The notes: generated by a model from the letters alone, not told the origin. A stretch of 64,000 nucleotides of DNA from Fibrobacteria bacterium (GCA_025360005.1 JANYDA010000052.1:62001-126000); one strand, 5' to 3'; counted from the stretch's first letter, positions 35,127-44,354 are shown. Program-made: numbers and translations.

Positions 35127-36923
35127 TTGAATAGAAATAGCCTGATGGCTTGGGTCCTGCTGCTGGGACTGATGTTCGTATGGACCGGTTATAAGCAGAG
35201 GCAGGCCACCGCCGAGAATGCCAAGAAGATCGAACAGCAGAAGAAGGACTCGGTGGAGAACGCCGCCAAGCTGCCGGCGCCGGTATCCGCCGCCGATTCC
35301 GCCGCCATCGTTGCCGCGGGCGGGCATGCTCCGGCCACCCTGGGCGTCGTGGCGCCGGGAGCCAAGATCGATTCCGCCGTCATCGCCCATCGCGTCATTA
35401 CGGTGGAGACCAACAAGTTCGTGGTGCAGCTGGACAACCAGGGCGCTAAGATCAAATCGGTATACCTCAAGGATCTGGCCGGGCACAAGCCTTTCAATCC
35501 GGTCATCATCCCGGAAGAAGGCGGCGCTTTGGCGCTCACCGTGGATAACCAGGATCTGTCCAAGCTGCTTTGGCAGGTGGACGGCAAAGACAGCCTTTCC
35601 GTGAGGGGATCCGAAGCGGCCGTGGTGACTTTCAAGGGCGCAACGCCGGACGGAAAGAAAACCCTGGTCCGCACTTTCACCTTCACCGCCGATGGTACCA
35701 AGATCGCGCAGCACCTGGAAGCCTCCGCGCCCATGTCCTCCTATGCCATCAGCTGGATGTCCGGGCTTTCGGAAACGGAACGCATTGCGCATGGCAAAGG
35801 CGTGGGGCTGATGAGCACCTATTTCAGCGAAGCCATCCTGGACAACGGCGTGAACGTGGAGCGCGTGGCCTTCATGGGATCCAAGACTTTCAACGAGGAA
35901 AGCGGGGTGCTCAAATGGGCCGGCCTGCGCCGCAAGTATGTGGCCGCGGTGGTGAACTTCAACAAGGAGACCACGAACAAGGTGGTGGCCGTGGGCCGGG
36001 TCCCGGACGGGGAAGAGAAAACCTATCCGCACGATTATACCCTGCAGATCTTCGGCAACAATGTGGATGAGAAGACGCTGGATTTCGATTTCCTGGTGCT
36101 GCCGCTCTCCTACGATCAACTGCTGACCTACAACCAGAACTACGAGAAGATCATCTTCTCCGGCTGGGAATCCTTCTTCCGCGCGGATGTCTGGTACGTG
36201 GGGCTGTGCGGGGCCGTGCTGCACCTGCTGAAGTTCTTCTACGGGTTCGTCCACAATTACGGCGTAGCCATCATCCTGCTGACCTTGCTGGTCCGCACGC
36301 TCACCTTCCCGCTGACCATCGCCCAGACCAAGCAGGGCGTGAAGATGCAGCAGCATATGCCCGCCATCGCAAAGATCCGCGAGAAGCATAAAGGCCAGCC
36401 CCAGAAGGCCAATATGGAAATCATGGAATACTACAAGAAGGAGGGAGTGAACCCGCTTTCCGGCGTGATGGGCTGTTTCCCGGTGCTCCTGCAGATGCCG
36501 ATTTTCATCTCCCTGTTCAACGTGCTGGGCCGATCGGTGGAATTGAAAGGCGCGCCCTTCGTGCTTTGGGTCCACGATCTGGCGCGTCCAGACGTGGTGT
36601 ACGAGGCCTTCAAGGTCCCCTACCTGTTCCCGTTGGGCGTGACCATCATGCCCTTCTTCATGGCCGCCACCATGTTCTTCCAGATGAAGGCGTCCATCAA
36701 GGATCCCAACCAGAAGTTCATGGTCTGGATGATGCCGGTGATGATGTTCGTCTTCTCCTGCTCCTTCCCCTCCGGGCTGGTGCTGTACTGGACGGTTTCA
36801 AACCTCTTCACCATCGGCCAGACTTATTTCTTCACCAACCGGCTGAAGCCGGCGGCAGGCGCGGGCGCATCCGGGAAAAACGTCCCGGTGGTTTCGACGC
36901 GCAAACCGTCCAAGACCAAATAA
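35127..36923 (+). CDS. yidC: membrane protein insertase YidC
   Basis: A 598-residue YidC of the Gram-negative type, starting at a TTG preceded by AGGAG at 6 nt. An N-terminal helix (MAWVLLLGLMFVWTGY) is followed by a large periplasmic beta domain (about 90-340) and five-helix insertase core: YVGLCGAVLHLLKFFYGFVHNYGVAIILLT, the conserved Arg in LLVRTLTFPLT, then MGCFPVLLQMPIFISLF and FIMVWMMPVMMF-like segments. It inserts membrane proteins alone or with SecYEG. The Lys-rich C-terminal tail can contact the ribosome. Confidence 0.98.
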   Translation: MNRNSLMAWVLLLGLMFVWTGYKQRQATAENAKKIEQQKKDSVENAAKLPAPVSAADSAAIVAAGGHAPATLGVVAPGAKIDSAVIAHRVITVETNKFVVQLDNQGAKIKSVYLKDLAGHKPFNPVIIPEEGGALALTVDNQDLSKLLWQVDGKDSLSVRGSEAAVVTFKGATPDGKKTLVRTFTFTADGTKIAQHLEASAPMSSYAISWMSGLSETERIAHGKGVGLMSTYFSEAILDNGVNVERVAFMGSKTFNEESGVLKWAGLRRKYVAAVVNFNKETTNKVVAVGRVPDGEEKTYPHDYTLQIFGNNVDEKTLDFDFLVLPLSYDQLLTYNQNYEKIIFSGWESFFRADVWYVGLCGAVLHLLKFFYGFVHNYGVAIILLTLLVRTLTFPLTIAQTKQGVKMQQHMPAIAKIREKHKGQPQKANMEIMEYYKKEGVNPLSGVMGCFPVLLQMPIFISLFNVLGRSVELKGAPFVLWVHDLARPDVVYEAFKVPYLFPLGVTIMPFFMAATMFFQMKASIKDPNQKFMVWMMPVMMFVFSCSFPSGLVLYWTVSNLFTIGQTYFFTNRLKPAAGAGASGKNVPVVSTRKPSKTK

Positions 36924-36951
36924 ACCGGAAAGCGACCGGCTCAGCGGCATA

Positions 36952-37076
36952 ATGAATGCGATGAGCCGGTTGCCACAATGAACGCGACGAGCGCGGAGTT
37001 TGCATAGGCAGGCATCCGGGTGATGGGCCGGTGGGCCTATGAACGCGACGAGCATGGAGTTTGCCCGGCAAACTCC
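36952..37076. repeat. short direct repeats and palindrome upstream of mnmE
   Basis: ATGAATGCGATGAGC (36952), ATGAACGCGACGAGC (36978) and ATGAACGCGACGAGC (37039) are three near-identical units; the last two extend to GGAGTTTGC. The third runs into a strong palindrome, GGAGTTTGCC-C-GGCAAACTCC (37056-37076), directly before the mnmE ribosome binding site. It could regulate mnmE or end yidC transcription. Confidence 0.65.
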
Positions 37077-37093
37077 AAAGCGAGGAGCCTAAC

Positions 37094-38515
37094 TTGGAGA
37101 CCATAGTCGCCCTGTCCACGCCGCCCGGTACATCGGGACTGGCGGTGCTCCGTCTCTCCGGTCCGGCTTGCCGCGGCGTCGCTAAAACCCATCTGGGCCG
37201 CGGCGCATTGCAGGCCCGGCATGTATACTATGGTGCCTTCCGCGTCGCCCCTTCGGGCACCGGAGCTTGGAAACCGGGATCCCCGTTCGCTCCGGCTCAG
37301 GATAACGCTTCCGGGGAAATCCTCGATCGGCTGAACTTCGTTTTCTTTCCCGGGCCCGCCAGTTCCACGGGTGAAGACGTGTTGGAGCTTTATCCCCACG
37401 GCAACATGCTGCTGGTGGATCGCATCCTGAAAACCCTTTTGGATTTCCCCCGCGTGCGGCTGGCCGGTCCCGGCGAATTCACGCGCCGCGGTTTTGAAAG
37501 CGGCAAGATCGATTTGCTCCAGGCCGAAGCGGTGGGGCAATTGATCCATGCCCAGACCGTGGAAGCCGTTCGTAACGCCCAGCGCATCGTGGCCGGAGCC
37601 CTGAGCGCGCCGCTAAAGGCCTTGCGGGACGCCTTGGTGGATTTGTCGGTACGGCTGGAACTGGACGTGGACTTCTCGGAAGAAGAGGCCGATCCGGACT
37701 ACGCCTCCTGGGTCCCTCGCCTGGAAAGCGTGCAGGCCGAGTTGGCCAAGCTGGCGACCGGTTTTGCAAAGGGCCGCGATTTGGCCCGGTCCCCGCGCGT
37801 GGTGATAATGGGGGCGCCCAACGCGGGCAAATCCAGCCTCATCAACGCGCTGGTGGATGAGGATCGCCTTTTGGTCTCGGAAATTCCGGGGACCACGCGG
37901 GATTACGTTGAGGTAACTTTGAGGTTACCCAGCGGCTTGGTGCAACTGGTGGATACCGCCGGTCTGGGCAGGCCCGTGGACGGGCTGGATGAATTGGCGA
38001 TGGAGCGGACGCGGCGGCAATCGGAAACCGCCGATGTGCGGGTGTGGGTGCAGGATGGGACCTCGGCGGGAACAGAGGATGGCGGAGCCCCGCATCCTTT
38101 CAGCGCTTTGGCCTCCGGAGTTCCGGCGGTGCCGGGCACGGAGCAAGCTTTCGTCTTGCGGTTGGCTAGCAAATCGGATTTGCCCGGATTCCATGCGCCG
38201 GAGGGATTTTTGCCGGTCTCCAACCGCACGCGCGCTGGACTGAGGGAATTCCGGGAACGGTTGGATGCATCGGTATTCCGGGACCGCGGGGTGGGCGAAG
38301 ACATTGTGCTGACTACGGAGCGGCAATTCCGGGCCGTAATGGCTGCACGGGAACGCGTGGAGACTGCGCTCCACGGTATGCGCGGCAAACCCGCCATCGA
38401 GATCCTGGCTTTTGAAATCCGGGAAGCGGCCGGATACCTGCAGGAATTGCTGGGCGAGATTTCCACCGACGAGATCCTGGGGAAGATCTTCAGCGGATTC
38501 TGCATTGGGAAATAA
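37094..38515 (+). CDS. mnmE: tRNA uridine-5-carboxymethylaminomethyl GTPase MnmE
   Basis: The TTG at 37094 is preferred: AGGAG lies 6 nt upstream and the protein then begins ETIVALSTPPGTSGLAVLRL, the normal family start. About 473 residues. It has the N-terminal folate-binding domain, helical domain, and G domain (MGAPNAGKSSLINAL, IPGTTRDYVE, DTAG). G4 reads SKSD rather than NKxD. It ends FCIGK, the C-terminal motif with the essential Cys. With MnmG it modifies wobble uridine 34 of certain tRNAs. Confidence 0.97.
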   Translation: METIVALSTPPGTSGLAVLRLSGPACRGVAKTHLGRGALQARHVYYGAFRVAPSGTGAWKPGSPFAPAQDNASGEILDRLNFVFFPGPASSTGEDVLELYPHGNMLLVDRILKTLLDFPRVRLAGPGEFTRRGFESGKIDLLQAEAVGQLIHAQTVEAVRNAQRIVAGALSAPLKALRDALVDLSVRLELDVDFSEEEADPDYASWVPRLESVQAELAKLATGFAKGRDLARSPRVVIMGAPNAGKSSLINALVDEDRLLVSEIPGTTRDYVEVTLRLPSGLVQLVDTAGLGRPVDGLDELAMERTRRQSETADVRVWVQDGTSAGTEDGGAPHPFSALASGVPAVPGTEQAFVLRLASKSDLPGFHAPEGFLPVSNRTRAGLREFRERLDASVFRDRGVGEDIVLTTERQFRAVMAARERVETALHGMRGKPAIEILAFEIREAAGYLQELLGEISTDEILGKIFSGFCIGK

Positions 38516-38520
38516 GAGCC

Positions 38521-38955
38521 TTACTTGAATTCCAGGGTATAAGCAGCCAACCCCAGTTTTTCCGCTATCTCTTCCGAGAAGCGTCCCAACAGCCTCTGAT
38601 CGTATTTGCCGAAAGCGGTGGACTTGCCGTGCAGGATGAGATTGTGGAGGAAATGCTGCGCGGAAAAATAGCCGCCGCCATGCACCTTCCAGCCTTTGGA
38701 AATAATGCGGCAGCCGCTGCTGCTTACGGCCTCCACGTCGCCGCGGCCTTCCACTTGCAGGTATTGATACACGATGTTGGCATGATAAGGCGTGAGCGAA
38801 AGCGGGGAAAGGACCAGGTGGATGCCCCGCCCCCTGGAAAGGAGCACGAACTTTCCATTCTCTTCGCCCGCTTGCTCACCTTGGCTGGAGGCTTCGCGGT
38901 AGAAGGTGGCGAACAGGGAATTCGCTCGGCCGGCGCCGGTTTTTCCGGAGCTCAT
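38521..38955 (-). CDS. Janus/Ocnus-like (PHPT-type) protein
   Basis: A 144-residue protein. Its ATG overlaps the hldE stop (ATGA). The C-terminal 100 residues resemble the eukaryotic 14-kDa phosphohistidine phosphatase (Janus family): TPYHANIVYQ aligns with the region of the catalytic His, VHGGGYF with the GGGRI strand, and LHGKSTAFGKYD with the YGYSMAYG phosphate-binding loop. It may remove phosphate from histidine or lysine side chains, or bind a phosphorylated ligand. The alignment is by eye, and the N-terminal 35 residues (Gly/Ser/Glu-rich) are not matched. The shared frame continues upstream inside hldE but that part is a shadow. Confidence 0.6.
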   Translation of the reverse strand: MSSGKTGAGRANSLFATFYREASSQGEQAGEENGKFVLLSRGRGIHLVLSPLSLTPYHANIVYQYLQVEGRGDVEAVSSSGCRIISKGWKVHGGGYFSAQHFLHNLILHGKSTAFGKYDQRLLGRFSEEIAEKLGLAAYTLEFK

Positions 38956-40394
38956 TGCAAGGAACGGACCCGATCCAGGATTTCCGAGGTGGAGAGGCCT
39001 GGGATCTTTCCGGTGATGTGCATGCGGCCTCCGTGGGCTTTGATCAGGGGCGCCTCGATGCAATCGGCGCCGTATTCGGATCCGTTCACGTGTACGTGCG
39101 GTTTGATTTCGGCTAGGAAGGGCATCGGTTCCGTCTCGTCGAAGATGTGCACATAATCGACGGCACGCAAGGCCAGGAGCATGCGAGCGCGTTGGGATTC
39201 GGGAATGATGGGGCGGTGGGTTCCCTTGTAGGCGCGGATAGAAGCGTCGCTGTTGAGGCCGACGATTAGAACGTCTCCTTGGGCGCGGGCTTCCTCCAGA
39301 ATGTGGAGATGTCCCGCGTGCAAAAGATCGAAAGAACCGTTCAAGGTGACGATACGTTTGCCCTGCGCCTTCAAGGATTCCGCCAAAGCGGAAAGCCGCG
39401 CGCGCGCCAGCAGCCGGCTTTCCCCACTTTCGGAATCCAGCAATTCCTCGCGGGTGACCGTAGCCGTTCCGAACTTCCCAACCACTACACCGGCCGCTTT
39501 GTTGGCCAAGCGCACGGAATCTTCCAAGCCTGCGCCCGCCGCTCGCGCCAGCGCGAAGGCTGCGACTACCGTATCTCCCGCGCCGCTCACGTCGAAGACT
39601 TCGCGCGCCTGGGTGGGCAGGTTGAAATGGTTCCCGTTTCCGCGATCGAAAAAGGAGATCCCGCGCGCGCCCAAGGTCAAAAGGACATGCGACTTGAAGG
39701 TGGCGCGCAACGCGGCCCCGTTTTCCAGGATCAGGGATTCGCCGGGATCGCTTTCGATCTGGCCCAGCAGTCCTTGCGCCTCTTTCCAATTGGGAGTCAG
39801 GTAGTCGCAACCCATGTAATAGGAAGCATGCTGCGGACGCGGATCCACCAATACCTCCTTGCCGGCCGCATGGGATTCCGCGATCAAGGTTTGCGTCAAT
39901 GCTTCCGTAAAAAAGCCCTTGGCATAATCCGAGAGGAGAACCATGTTGGATGCGTGGATGTGTTTCCGGAACGCGAAAAGGATGGCGGCTGCCGCGGCGG
40001 CATCTACGGCGGTCGTTTCCTCATAGTCCAATCGGAGCAACTGTTGGCCTTGGCCAACCAATCTGGTTTTCCGCATGGTGGGGCGGCCATCCCGAACGGA
40101 CTCGAATCGGACACCGGATTTTTCCATCAACTCCCGGAATCGGATACCATGCCAGTCGTCCCCATCGATGCCGATCAAGATCGCTTTCGCGCCCAGGGAG
40201 GCCACATTGGCGGCGGTATTGGCTGCGCCTCCCAAAACGCGACGGGTTTTTTGATCGTCCATCTTAAGCACGGGAACCGGAGCTTCCGGGGATAGGCGCG
40301 AGCAATCCCCGCTCAGGAATTCATCCAGGAATACGTCGCCGAGCACCAGCACGGTCTGAGCGGCGAAGCGGGACAGGAGTTCGGTAGCATCCAT
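38952..40394 (-). CDS. hldE: bifunctional heptose-7-P kinase / heptose-1-P adenylyltransferase
   Basis: A 480-residue two-domain enzyme. The N-terminal ribokinase-like domain (about 1-325) has GDVFLDEFLSGD, GGAANTAANVASLG and DVSGAGDTVVAAFALA with the catalytic Asp. The C-terminal domain (about 340-480) is a cytidylyltransferase-like fold with GSFDLLHAGHLHIL (HxGH). It makes ADP-heptose precursor for LPS inner core, which together with the LpxL-like gene argues for LPS. A Janus-like gene is coupled to its 3' end. Confidence 0.97.
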   Translation of the reverse strand: MDATELLSRFAAQTVLVLGDVFLDEFLSGDCSRLSPEAPVPVLKMDDQKTRRVLGGAANTAANVASLGAKAILIGIDGDDWHGIRFRELMEKSGVRFESVRDGRPTMRKTRLVGQGQQLLRLDYEETTAVDAAAAAAILFAFRKHIHASNMVLLSDYAKGFFTEALTQTLIAESHAAGKEVLVDPRPQHASYYMGCDYLTPNWKEAQGLLGQIESDPGESLILENGAALRATFKSHVLLTLGARGISFFDRGNGNHFNLPTQAREVFDVSGAGDTVVAAFALARAAGAGLEDSVRLANKAAGVVVGKFGTATVTREELLDSESGESRLLARARLSALAESLKAQGKRIVTLNGSFDLLHAGHLHILEEARAQGDVLIVGLNSDASIRAYKGTHRPIIPESQRARMLLALRAVDYVHIFDETEPMPFLAEIKPHVHVNGSEYGADCIEAPLIKAHGGRMHITGKIPGLSTSEILDRVRSLQ

Positions 40395-40446
40395 TTTTCG
40401 GCAGCCCGATTGGGGGAATCCTAGATATTGTATTATCCATGATGGC

Positions 40447-40476
40447 GAAATGCCAGTCAGGCCAAGTCGGCATTTC
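40447..40476. other. inverted repeat upstream of hldE
   Basis: GAAATGCC (40447-40454) and GGCATTTC (40469-40476) form a perfect 8-bp stem with a 14-base loop. It could be an operator or hairpin in the hldE leader. TACAAT on the minus strand at about 40434 may be a -10 element. Confidence 0.4.
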
Positions 40477-40572
40477 CTTGGAGCGCCCGTTGGGTGCGGA
40501 CATGCTAGGATCGCTCAGCCACCGGCCCATCCTCCGGGAATCTCGCCGCGTGGAAATCCCATCAGAATCATT

Positions 40573-40609
40573 ACCAAAAGAAACCCCGGAGTCGGGGCTT
40601 CTTTTGTGG
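40573..40609 (-). terminator. intrinsic terminator after sigma factor gene
   Basis: AAAAGAAACCCCG and CGGGGCTTCTTTT pair into a long stem around a 4-base loop with A/T-rich base, about 60 bp beyond the sigma-factor stop. The symmetric A and T tracts would allow bidirectional use, but only the sigma gene ends here. Confidence 0.8.
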
Positions 40610-40669
40610 ATCCGGAAAGCGGCTCATCGCTTTCCTGAAATTGCCGGCTTATCGCGCCCCTTCTTCGGC

Positions 40670-41527
40670 CTAGCTGGCTATGGCCAATTCCTGGATGTCT
40701 TCCATGGTCCGCAGATTGGCCAGGCCCTTTTCCTTGATTTGGCGTACCCGTTCCTTGGAGAGGCCTATGATTTCGCCGATCTCTTCCAGGTTCAGGGGTT
40801 CGTGATGGCTGATGCCGAAATACATGCTGAGGACGGTGCGTTCCTGGTCGTTCAGCTTATGCAGCAGTCTGGCCACGAATTTCTTCTGGGACGTTTGCGT
40901 GGTCATCAGATCCGGGGCTTCAGTATGTCCGTCTTCGATGACGTCCATGACCGAGTTCCCATCCTCTCCGTTGAGCGGCTCGTCCAAGGAGGAATGGCGC
41001 AGGCCCATTTCCATGATCTTTTCGATTTGGCGGCCGGAATAGCCCATTTTGCCGCCCAGGACGTCCGTGTCGATTTGCGCCCCGCCGCCGATGGTCTGGC
41101 GCATGGGGACGTTGTACTTGGAGAACCGGCGCAAGATCAATTCCTTTTCGGCCGAGATGCGGACCATGCGGGCCCGTTCCGCGATGGCGCGGGTAATGGC
41201 TTGGCGGATCCACCAGACGGCATAAGAAATGAACTTGAGTTTGCGGTTCACATCAAAGCGCTTGGCGGCTTCAATGAGACCGATATTGCCCTCGTTGATG
41301 AGCTCGGGGAGGGAAAAGCCCTGATTCTTGTACATGAAAGCCACATTGATGACGAATTTGAGATTCGCGCAGACCAACTTGTGGATGGCCTTCTGATCCC
41401 CGGTCTGGACCTTCATTAAGACTGCGATCTCCTCATCCTTCTTCAGAAGTGGATATTTAGAGATGTCCTTGATATATTGATAGTAGAGCGAGGCTCCATC
41501 CCACGATTCAACTGACTGATGCGTCAT
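40670..41527 (-). CDS. RNA polymerase sigma factor, group 2 sigma70/RpoH-like
   Basis: A 285-residue sigma factor. It has a short region 1.2 (ASLYYQYIKDISKYPLL), region 2 with LINEGNIGLIEAAKRFDVNR and FISYAVWWIRQAI, region 3, and region 4 LEEIGEIIGLSKERVRQIKEKGLANLR. It shares most of region 2 with the factor at 19913-20794 but differs in region 3 and in residues next to the -35 helix, so promoter specificity may differ. No region 1.1. It stands alone between hldE and tex, with its own terminator. Confidence 0.94.
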   Translation of the reverse strand: MTHQSVESWDGASLYYQYIKDISKYPLLKKDEEIAVLMKVQTGDQKAIHKLVCANLKFVINVAFMYKNQGFSLPELINEGNIGLIEAAKRFDVNRKLKFISYAVWWIRQAITRAIAERARMVRISAEKELILRRFSKYNVPMRQTIGGGAQIDTDVLGGKMGYSGRQIEKIMEMGLRHSSLDEPLNGEDGNSVMDVIEDGHTEAPDLMTTQTSQKKFVARLLHKLNDQERTVLSMYFGISHHEPLNLEEIGEIIGLSKERVRQIKEKGLANLRTMEDIQELAIAS

Positions 41528-41644
41528 GGTTCACTTCCCTGTTGAGTTCCTGTATCAATAATACCCCCAACCTTAAGCGGTTTTGTCACGGTTGTGTCAT
41601 ACCCCTGTACTTGTTTGGCTAGGTATTTTCATTGTTTTTGCACG

Positions 41645-41672
41645 AATTTGGCCGGTTTCCGACCGGAAATTG
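41645..41672. other. hairpin in sigma factor-tex divergent region
   Basis: AATTT..CCGGT / ACCGG.AAATT pair around the loop TTCCG in the 253-bp region between the divergent sigma and tex genes. Both flanks carry TGCAC, so the dyad may be longer. It could be an operator; no promoter was located with confidence. Confidence 0.35.
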
Positions 41673-41780
41673 CACAAAAGCGTTCCGTTCCATGGTTACT
41701 CACTAGTGCTGCATTAATTCCTACTTTTCCCATCCTCCCAATCATTTCAGGGATCTTACCGGTATTTCCAGGAGTCTAAT

Positions 41781-44153
41781 GTGTCCTTCGTCGAACTGAT
41801 CGCAAACGAAACCAAACTCAGGGCCGAGCAGGTCCGTAATACGCTGGCGCTCTTCGACCAGGGTTCCACGGTCCCCTTCATCACCCGTTACCGCAAAGAA
41901 GTCACCGGCTCCCTGGACGAAAACCAGCTTCGCTTAATCGAAGAACGGTATCTGTATCATAAAGAGCTCGCCGATCGCAGGGAAACGATCCTGAAGAGCA
42001 TCGAGACCCAGGGCAAGCTCACGCCGGAGCTGAAGGCCAAGATCGAAGCGACCGATTCCAAGACCGTGCTGGAAGATCTTTACCTGCCATACAAGCCCAA
42101 GCGCCGCACGCGCGCTATGGCCGCCAAGGAAGCCGGCCTGGAACCTTTGGCCCGCATCCTGCAAGCGCAGGATGCGCCCGCTGCCGGGCAGACGCCGGAA
42201 CAATTGGCGCAAGCCTACGTGAACGCGGAACTCAACGTGGCCGATGCCGCCGCGGCCCTGCAAGGCGCGCTGGACATCCTGGCGGAAGAGCTTTCCGAAG
42301 ACGCCGCCATCCGCGGCCAGATCCGCGAAATGGCCCTCAGGACCGGGCTCTACACGGCCAAGGTCCGCAAGGAGCATGAAGGCAAGCGCACCAAGTTCGA
42401 GATGTATTATAACTTCAGCGAGAAGGTGAGCGCTTTGCCCTCGCACCGCATCCTGGCCATGCGCCGCGGCGAGAAGGAAGAAGTGCTGCGGACGGAATTG
42501 GTGCTGGAAGACGAAAAGTGCCTGGGAATCCTGGCTGCCAAGTCCATCAAGAGCGGTTCGCCCTATAAGGTGGAACTGGAGAAAATGGTCAAGGACGCAT
42601 TCGATCGCCTGCTCAAGCCCGCCATCGAAACGGAAGTGCGCATGGCCCTGAAGGAACGCGCGGATGGAGAAGCTTACGCGGTGTTCCAGAAGAACCTGCG
42701 CGACGTGCTGTTGGCTCCGCCCGGCGGCCCCAAGGTGGTTATGGGCGTGGATCCCGGTTTCCGAACGGGCGTGAAACTGGCCGTCATCGACGGCACCGGC
42801 AAGCTCCTGGAGCATCGCACCATCTATCCCATGCCGCCGCAGAACCAGACGGATGCGTCCACCACCATCCTCTTGGCCATGATCGAAAGCTTCAAGGTGG
42901 AGATCATCGCCATCGGCAACGGCACGGCTTCGCGCGAAACGGACGAGTTCATCGGCAATGCGTTCAAGCAATTGGAAAAGGCGCCCATCAAGGTGGTGGT
43001 CAGCGAAGCGGGCGCTTCCGTGTATTCCACTTCGCCCCTGGCCGGCAAGGAATTCCCGGACTTGGACGCCACCATCCGCAGCGCCGCTTCCATAGCGCGC
43101 CGCATCCAGGATCCGCTGGCGGAATTGGTGAAGATCGATCCCAAGTCCATCGGCGTGGGGCAATACCAGCACGACGTGAACCAGAACGAGCTCAAGCGCA
43201 AGCTGGAGCAGGTGGTGGAATCCTGCGTGAACAGCGTGGGCGTGGACGTGAACAGCGCTTCGGAAGCGTTGCTGGGCTACGTGGCCGGCATCAACAAATC
43301 GCTGGCCAAGAACATCGTCGATCATCGCAACGCCAATGGCGCCTTCAACGGCCGCTCCGGTCTGGTGAAGGTTTCCTTGTTCGGTCCAAAAGCCTTTGAA
43401 CAGGCGGCGGGCTTCTTGCGCGTGCAAGGATCCGACAACGTGCTGGACGCTTCCGCGGTGCATCCGGAACGCTATGATCTGATCAAGCGCATGTGCGAGG
43501 ATTCCGGATTGCCGCTCAAGGATCTGATCGGCAACAAAGAGGTTATCGGCAAGATCGATCTCAACAAGTACGTTAGCGAAGAAGTGGGTTTGCCCACCTT
43601 GTTGGATATCGCCGCGGAATTGGAAAAGCCCAGCCGCGACCCGCGCGCCGAGTTCGTGTACGCGCGTTTCGACTCCAAGATACAGGGCCTGAAGGATTTG
43701 ACCCAAGGCATGTGGTTGGAAGGCATTGTCACCAACGTGACCAACTTCGGCGCCTTCATCGACATCGGCGTGCATCAGGATGGCTTGGTGCATATCTCCG
43801 AATTGGCCGATAAGTTCATCGACGACGCCAAGAAGCTGGTGGCCGCGGGCCAAATCGTGCAGGTGCGCGTGCTGGACGTGGACGTGGAGCAGAAGCGCAT
43901 TTCCCTTTCGATGAAGAAGGAATCCGCCGAGAAGCCGCAGGGACAAGGCCAACGCGGCGGGCAGCGCGGCCAGCGCGACCAAGGGGGGCAGGGCGGTCAG
44001 GGCGGCAATCAGAACCGCGGCCCGGCCAAACCCAAAAAGCCCACCGCCACTGTGGATCAGCTCAAGGACAAATTCGCCAACGATGACAAGAAGAAGCAGA
44101 ACAACGTCAAGTTGGCCTTCTCCTTGAAAGCGTTGATGAGAAGCGGCCGCTGA
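41781..44153 (+). CDS. tex: Tex-family S1 RNA-binding protein
   Basis: A 790-residue protein starting at a GTG with GGAG 6 nt upstream. It shows the Tex order: helical N-terminal domain (GSTVPFITRYRKEVTGSLDE), YqgF-like RNase H fold (GVDPGFRTGVKLAVID), helix-hairpin-helix segments (VGVDVNSASEALLGYVAGI) and a C-terminal S1 domain (TNFGAFIDIGVHQDGLVHIS). A Gln/Gly/Arg-rich tail extends to the end. Tex proteins bind nucleic acids and affect transcription and stress response. Monocistronic, with a strong terminator after it. Confidence 0.97.
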   Translation: MSFVELIANETKLRAEQVRNTLALFDQGSTVPFITRYRKEVTGSLDENQLRLIEERYLYHKELADRRETILKSIETQGKLTPELKAKIEATDSKTVLEDLYLPYKPKRRTRAMAAKEAGLEPLARILQAQDAPAAGQTPEQLAQAYVNAELNVADAAAALQGALDILAEELSEDAAIRGQIREMALRTGLYTAKVRKEHEGKRTKFEMYYNFSEKVSALPSHRILAMRRGEKEEVLRTELVLEDEKCLGILAAKSIKSGSPYKVELEKMVKDAFDRLLKPAIETEVRMALKERADGEAYAVFQKNLRDVLLAPPGGPKVVMGVDPGFRTGVKLAVIDGTGKLLEHRTIYPMPPQNQTDASTTILLAMIESFKVEIIAIGNGTASRETDEFIGNAFKQLEKAPIKVVVSEAGASVYSTSPLAGKEFPDLDATIRSAASIARRIQDPLAELVKIDPKSIGVGQYQHDVNQNELKRKLEQVVESCVNSVGVDVNSASEALLGYVAGINKSLAKNIVDHRNANGAFNGRSGLVKVSLFGPKAFEQAAGFLRVQGSDNVLDASAVHPERYDLIKRMCEDSGLPLKDLIGNKEVIGKIDLNKYVSEEVGLPTLLDIAAELEKPSRDPRAEFVYARFDSKIQGLKDLTQGMWLEGIVTNVTNFGAFIDIGVHQDGLVHISELADKFIDDAKKLVAAGQIVQVRVLDVDVEQKRISLSMKKESAEKPQGQGQRGGQRGQRDQGGQGGQGGNQNRGPAKPKKPTATVDQLKDKFANDDKKKQNNVKLAFSLKALMRSGR

Positions 44154-44216
44154 AGGCGGACGCCAGGGGCGATAGTCCCGGCGCTTTTCCCGACTTCCGC
44201 TTCCGATGGCAGTAAG

Positions 44217-44244
44217 GCGCGTTCCCCAGGGACGCGCTTTTTTT
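44217..44244 (+). terminator. intrinsic terminator after tex
   Basis: GCGCGT and ACGCGC form a 6-bp GC-rich stem (extended by TCCCC/GGG pairs) followed by seven T residues, about 65 bp past the tex stop. Confidence 0.9.
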
Positions 44245-44354
44245 GCGCCTTATGAATAAATGAACTTTCATTGGTCGGATCTCCAGGCCCTGTGCGTCTT
44301 TGGTCCCAGGCACAACACCATGGGAAAAGGGCACCAAAACCCGGGAAGGGAAAA

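Noticed and set aside
38956-39810. Long N-terminal extension of the Janus-like protein
   Set aside because: This part reads through hldE in another frame and is Arg/Pro-rich; the ATG at 38955 overlapping the hldE stop explains the real gene.
41934-43982. 682-codon minus-strand open frame inside tex
   Set aside because: Antisense of tex caused by GC-rich codon bias; His/Gln/Gly-rich with no domains, whereas the tex frame has all family motifs.
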